Translations under genes and position numbers: made by a program
Notes under the pieces: model-generated
Told to the model about the DNA's origin: nothing
Databases searched by the model: none
The model's input: only the letters and a program-made list of their open reading frames with translations
Shown: positions 60,382 to 64,000 of the stretch, one piece after another
Layout: each line of letters opens with the position of its first letter
How positions within the stretch are numbered: position 1 is the stretch's first letter
Origin: Certhia americana
Taxonomy: Eukaryota > Chordata > Aves > Passeriformes > Certhiidae
Direction: 5' to 3'
Length of the DNA stretch: 64,000 nucleotides
NCBI GenBank assembly: GCA_018697195.1
Contig: CM031857.1
Span: 68,784,195 to 68,848,194 of the forward strand

Positions 60382-63300
60382 TAACTTTTAATTAATGCCA
60401 GGTAAATTCTAGGCAGAAGGCAGACACCTAGCTTAGCTGGAATTCATGGTCTGGAAACCACTAAGAAAAGCCTTGTTCCTGTGTCCTACATCCCAAGCCC
60501 AGCATCACATGGTCACACTGTAGCACTGACAGCAGTGCAGGAAAGAGCTTGGAGAAACGCCCTCACTCTGTTTCATTTGGAGCCCATTTGTTCTGAAACT
60601 TCCAGTGGCAAAATTATGGTGCAGTTTTAATAGGAGTATGTGTCTAAACTCATACTCATGTTTTTTCTGCAAATATGGGTTAGAGGATCTCATTTTTCTC
60701 CTCCCACACATTCACTCACTGCCAACTTCACAAACAATGACCTGTATTCATCCACACTGTAACTCTGTTGACATCACCAGGCTACAACAGAGATAAATTT
60801 GGTCCAGCAAAGCAAAGTGCTGTGAAATGGTTGTGTTTTTTTTTTTTTTCTTTTACTCGGGGAAAATGCATCTGGAAACATATCATACTTTCATGCTGAC
60901 ATACAGGAATGTCTTCACCATTATCAGATGATTGATTTTCCTGTAGATTCATGGGAGGTTTTTTTAAACAGATGCTTAAATTACAAATGTGGTACATGAT
61001 ATTTTATTTTCTATTGAAATACAAACAATACATAAGTTTGTTATTATACTATTTATAAACAACTTTTTAGAATTAGCATCATGATATTTTTTTTCTTTTT
61101 CTTTTTCTTTCCAAAATGTTTCTGGCTTTTTTTTTGATTTTAGAATGTTTGATTTTACTTCCATAGGATCCGTGATCTAAAGAGTATTCAAGAGCACCTA
61201 AATGTTTCTGGAGACTACTTGGCATTTTCAAAAGTGGCTTGGATCATTATATCAACAGTGTTTAGGAACATGGAGTCAGGAGGAACTCAAAAATGATGTC
61301 ACTCAGTGCCATAGTGAAACTGGTTAAATGAGAGGGGTGCACACAACCCTAAGTTTTGTGGTCCATAGAGACGATGTAGTAATGTCAAAGATTAGGATTT
61401 GCAGAACATAGTACACTGAACAGAGGTACAGCTAAACAACATAAAAGTAAAAGTCCTGAGAAAGATATATCAGAGATTGTGCCTGCAACCCAGGAAAAAA
61501 AAAAAGAAAAAGAAAACCCAAAAATTACTATACCCTGGAGACAGGTGCCTCTGCAATGAAGATCTAGAGCCAGAAGTTGCCTTTGGATTCAAATGACTGC
61601 ACTACTGCTTGAATTACTGCTATTTTCCTACTGCAGTTGCTTAAGAACAAAATGTCCTATATTTAATTTCATTTAAAAGAATATGGACTTCATTTTCTAT
61701 ACAGTACAGTGGAACTGGAGAAAGTGACAGTTCCTTAGGACTATTTTTTAATTTCAGATTTATAACAGAAAAATCAAAGGTTCTGTTCACAAAATAAAAA
61801 GCTGTTGCATAGTCATCTAACACAAATAAGAAAGCATGTGGCTAATAAAATCAGTTATTTGGATGACCCCAATGAAATCTGAATCACCAGTCCCTGATAC
61901 TGACAAGTTTTTTCCCAGAGCTCCTGAAAATATGAAATGCTGCTTTAAAACGTTTTGCAAGTCTGATATTTCAAATTCACCTGCAAACTTCTAATTACAA
62001 GTAGATTTAGAAATGACTGTGTCTCAGGGTTTTGAGTTTTCTTTGGCTTTGGCACAATCAAAGTCAGATTATCTTCCAGAAAAATTGCTATAAAAATATT
62101 TAAACTCTTAAAAGGGCCTTAATTAGTTTATACAGTCATCAGAGTTTCTTGTCTATAAGCTATCATGCTAATTTTACTACAAGGAATTTAACTGAAAATT
62201 TAATTAAAAAATACAGCACAAGGATTTAAATTCCTTACCATATTTGAATTTAATGTATTTAATATTTTTAATATTCTTTATACAAAATTGTATATCAAAT
62301 TGCCTGCATCCCCCCACAAAAAAATATCAGGGAGTCAAAGTCATGAAGAGTATGGGAGCAGGAAGATTTTGTAGTACATAAAGAATCATCCAATGATTTT
62401 GGAAGGGAACCAGATCTTTCAGCTATGTCCTGTGATGCTGATTTCCACCTTCCTGCCTGGTTTTAAAATACCACAAATAAATCCCATGCAGAGGACAGCT
62501 CTCTGTGATGGGAATTCAGCCCCTGGTACCAATCCTTAAAAATGGCACCTAAAATACTGGAGAGAAGGGAAAACAACTGGCAGCATCAAATTGAAGCTTT
62601 AGTCTCTTTAGGGATGACTTGCCCCCTGCTCAGATAAATTTTAGCTACTGTTTGCCTTCTTACATGTGCAGTTGGCTGTGAGGTTCATTTTGTGACAGGA
62701 CTGTCCACATAAGTGTCTAGCTAGTTTTTTCATTTGCTAGGGGAGCAAACAAAGCACAGATAGAGCCCATTCCCTCTAGACAAACAGAGTTTCATGAAAC
62801 TAAACATGTCATATGGTAAATTAAAAACAGAAATGGAGGTGATTGTTAGGTAGGATACCCTTCCTCTTCCCATTTTCAAGTTTCATTTGTAGTGAAAAAA
62901 AAAGTATACTCAAAAAACCCCTCAAAGTTTAGGAGATTAGGGAGAGTAACAAATGCCTGTTGCTCAAATGCACTGGAAAAGATGTTGAGAAGAAACCCGT
63001 TGTACCCAGGCAAGCTGAAAATGGAATCACCTGGAATCAAAGAAAGTTTGAGGCTGTTTTGAGTCACTTCATATGTGTCACTCCAGTGCAGAGTGTACAG
63101 TGCAGAGGGGAAGGATCACCTCCCTTGAACTGCTGACAATGTTTTAATGCAGCCCAGTAGACCATTTGCCTTCTTTTTTTTATCTTTTTTTTTTTACAAC
63201 GGCAGATTGGTGACTCATTGGTGAAGATGATAGGTTTATAACCATATTGGACATCCCAAAAGGAGCCAGTAGATTCATACTAACAACTGTGTGACAGTGA

Positions 63301-64000
63301 ATATTCTCTTTTTGGAAGGTAGGATAGCTTTTGTTTGAGTTGGGTGGTATAAGCAATCAATGGGCTGAGTTGCCTACCACATATTTATTTCCTGTCAAGG
63401 AAGGCAGTCTCAAGCAAGTTGTTGGTAACTCTCTACACAGAATCAAATTTGCACATGATATTCAAGTCTATGCATGTGTAGAACATACTTGGAAAAACTA
63501 AATTGTATTCCTTGTTGACAAATTCAGCCTTAAGATGTACTTAATTCCAGCATAAAACCTGTTTAGTGACAAAGGAATCCTGGTTAGCTATCCAAAGTCC
63601 ATGTCATTTTTCTCTACAAAACAGATTACTCTCAATGTGTCAATAACCTTGTGAGATCAACTCTAAGAGCCTTGAGTTAGATGATTTGAAACTTCAATAA
63701 ACCTTTCACATGCATAAAAAGGCCACTTAGCTCACTGTCACTTCCTCTATGGACTGGTTCTTCAGAAGTGGGCATGGGAATGAGACTGCTGTAGGAAAAC
63801 AACGGGGAAGAAGACCTTGTCCTCATGGCTAGAAACCTTCTCTGGCAGACAGGAATTTCAGCTTGTAAGAGAGGACCATGCTCTGAAAAAGAGTAAATTA
63901 TGTCTTTTAAGCTGGGCAAATACTATGGAACACATAAACCTCTTATTTGTGTAATGATCAGCCTCTTCAGTAATCTTTCTGTTGCACTTTTTGGCTGGAA
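60379..64000. other. AT-rich noncoding stretch to the window end
   Basis: Holds T runs at 60836-60849 and 63183-63196, a (TTTTTC)n-like run at 61086-61111, and an A-rich run at about 61495-61520. At 62385-62420 AGAATCATCC..TTTTGGAAGGGAACC resembles a minus-strand CR1 tail but is too short to call. All frames are under 82 codons and none is supported. Confidence 0.6.

Noticed and set aside
62385..62420. Possible minus-strand CR1 tail (AGAATCATCC..GGAAGGGAACC)
   Set aside because: Only about 35 bp with mismatches and no continuing CR1 sequence; too short to call.

Overview
The window reads as nuclear DNA of a bird. Two lines of evidence fix this: CR1 LINE copies ending in the avian octamer-type tail (ATTCTATG-like), and a degenerate solo-LTR-like repeat whose segment order I recognise from avian endogenous retroviruses. 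The rest is AT-rich, CpG-poor, stop-dense sequence with vertebrate-type microsatellites and long A/T runs. Nothing bacterial, viral or plasmid-like is present. I could not assign species or locus; it looks like an intergenic desert or a very large intron.

I see no confident protein-coding gene. The translatable frames are short, mostly lack exon signals, and several are artefacts of simple repeats or antisense readings of CR1. Two frames deserve a weak mention: a 14.97-15.37 kb frame behind a good splice acceptor, and a minus-strand frame at 46.87-47.26 kb with a signal-peptide-like start. Neither resembles a family I know.

Layout: 0-5.6 kb plain AT-rich DNA after a (CCCTT)n tract at the left edge. 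5.6-6.7 kb holds a CR1 inserted inside an older CR1 of opposite orientation. 6.7-21.3 kb is mostly featureless, with poly(A) tracts and several CpG-retaining, non-repetitive blocks that look like conserved noncoding elements. 21.3-22.15 kb is the minus-strand LTR remnant, with a (TTGG)n array grown inside it. 22.6-34.5 kb is plain apart from a Z-DNA-type tract and a (CA)n array. 34.5-36.15 kb is a 1.65 kb CR1 with a decayed reverse-transcriptase reading frame. 36-50 kb contains the best regulatory-element candidate (42.83-43.34 kb, unusually CpG-rich for its surroundings). 50.6-50.8 kb is a large compound (TCTG)n/(TCTA)n microsatellite. 52.4-54.1 kb is a GC-elevated block of unknown origin. 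57.4-59.1 kb holds two more conserved-element candidates. The right end is AT-rich with poly(T) tracts.

Because there is no gene set, nothing can be said about genes working together. The plausible function here is distal regulation, which is an inference from base composition and motif content only and needs a cross-species alignment.
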